Shown piece after piece: positions 63,587 to 64,000 of a stretch of 64,000 nucleotides of DNA; position 1 is the stretch's first letter, and every line of letters begins with the position of its first letter. The position numbers and the translations under genes are program-made. The notes beneath the pieces are model-generated. The model was not told where the DNA came from. It did not search any database and worked only from the letters and a program-made list of their open reading frames with translations. Origin of the DNA: Prevotella pallens ATCC 700821 (GTDB taxonomy: Bacteria > Bacteroidota > Bacteroidia > Bacteroidales > Bacteroidaceae); the NCBI RefSeq assembly GCF_000220255.1, contig NZ_GL982513.1, forward strand, positions 1,047,291 to 1,111,290. The letters run 5' to 3'.

Positions 63587-64000
63587 TTCTTCTTGTGCGA
63601 CTTGTATTTAGATGTCGTTCGGTTGTAAACATCGTCTCGTGGACCCGATGTTATACCACCTACAACGACCACTTCACCTTGCATGACGCTCTCATCGTCT
63701 TTTAAAACAATGGTTCTATTATTATTTTCTAATAAGTCTTTAGCCTTAACAATCTTTTTTTCACACCCAATATACGATATTTTCAAATTTGTTTCTCGAG
63801 GCACTTTCACTGCAAAATAACCATCTATGTCGCTTATTGTCCCTTTGGTTGTGCCTTGAAGAAATACTAAAGCCCCTGGTATAGGTTCTTTATTATCGTC
63901 AAATATCAAACGGGCACGCACCACAATCGCATCTTCTGCTCCTTCAGAAAGGTCTTTTACAGCAATACTGTCTAAAGCATTAACTTGCGGAATAGGGTTC
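63574..64000 (-). CDS. Carboxypeptidase-regulatory-like domain protein (partial at 5' end)
   Basis: The reading frame runs to the window edge, so the start lies outside; GTG at 63924-63922 is an internal Val. The visible part begins NPIPQVNALDSIAVKDLSEG, then has VRARLIFDDNKEPIPGALVF, GTTKGTISDIDGYFAVKVP and SYIGCEKKIV, which is the carboxypeptidase-D regulatory (peptidase-associated) beta domain seen in TonB-dependent receptors and secreted proteins. It ends soon after in a Lys-rich SHKKKCKK, so this is not a long receptor C-terminally. The function is unknown. Confidence 0.82.
   Translation of the reverse strand, partial: NPIPQVNALDSIAVKDLSEGAEDAIVVRARLIFDDNKEPIPGALVFLQGTTKGTISDIDGYFAVKVPRETNLKISYIGCEKKIVKAKDLLENNNRTIVLKDDESVMQGEVVVVGGITSGPRDDVYNRTTSKYKSHKKKCKK

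Noticed and set aside
63922..63924. GTG at 63924 as the start of the regulatory-domain protein
   Set aside because: The same frame continues upstream to the window edge with plausible sequence, so this is an internal Val codon.

Overview
This is an A+T-rich (by eye) chromosomal segment from a member of the Bacteroidales, most likely a Prevotella-like species. The grounds are the gene families (GldH, DUF3098, DUF4954, a short primary sigma factor starting MRQLKITQSI, an alpha-2-macroglobulin/IspH pair, flavodoxin plus DUF2023) and the promoters, which fit the Bacteroidetes form TTTG-N19-21-TAnnTTTG rather than -35/-10 boxes. The genus is an inference. I recognise no rRNA, tRNA, CRISPR array, prophage or insertion sequence.

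Layout. 1-3593: housekeeping run ftsX(end)-DUF3098-uppP-truB-queA-folK. 4353-7327: holB-ricT-gldH. 7489-10638: sigma factor, a small exported protein and a three-gene cassette (HPr-kinase-like ATPase, S26-type peptidase, PqqD-like protein) resembling a peptide-modification module without an obvious substrate. 11127-12086: lipoprotein. 12218-16116 (minus): rmlA, a Wzc-type tyrosine autokinase with a Tyr/Gly-rich tail, and a HAD phosphatase. 16991-19887: unknown protein, coiled-coil protein-zapA-rny. 20013-23540 (minus): MATE exporter, CopZ-like chaperone and a copper-type P1B ATPase that appears to lack the whole nucleotide-binding domain. 24314-28256: OPT transporter, TrmO, zinc-ribbon protein. 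28257-36141 (minus): fumarase, M16 protease, DUF4954, HflX. 36517-38737: degenerate second FolK, TPR protein, BASS transporter. 38846-43808 (minus): NfeD-SPFH-WecB-like protein lacking usual catalytic residues, then two tandem paralogues of unknown function. 44034-48966: M48 protease, membrane protein, subtilase. 49273-52819: nadB-nadA-nadC. 53158-54041: flavodoxin-DUF2023. 54837-61398 (minus): alpha-2-macroglobulin-ispH. 61740-64000: small membrane protein, radical SAM protein, carboxypeptidase-regulatory-like protein running off the edge.

Most unusual feature. Intergenic regions carry arrays of short palindromes spaced at 22 bp. Four arrays use AGATATCT (3815, 45361, 54408, 62507); one uses AGCTTATAAGCT (23728); one uses AAACTGCGAGTTT-like units with alternating 21/23 spacing (36382). 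Three AGATATCT arrays (45.3, 54.4 and 62.5 kb) lie inside a longer diverged element of roughly 350-400 bp, and all three are in gaps between convergent genes. Unrelated cores sharing one spacing suggest either a constraint on helical face or a common way of forming; neither can be decided here.

The genes form small operons closed by clear hairpin terminators. Two genes (trmO and the MATE gene) have start codons so close to a -7 box that leaderless transcripts are possible.
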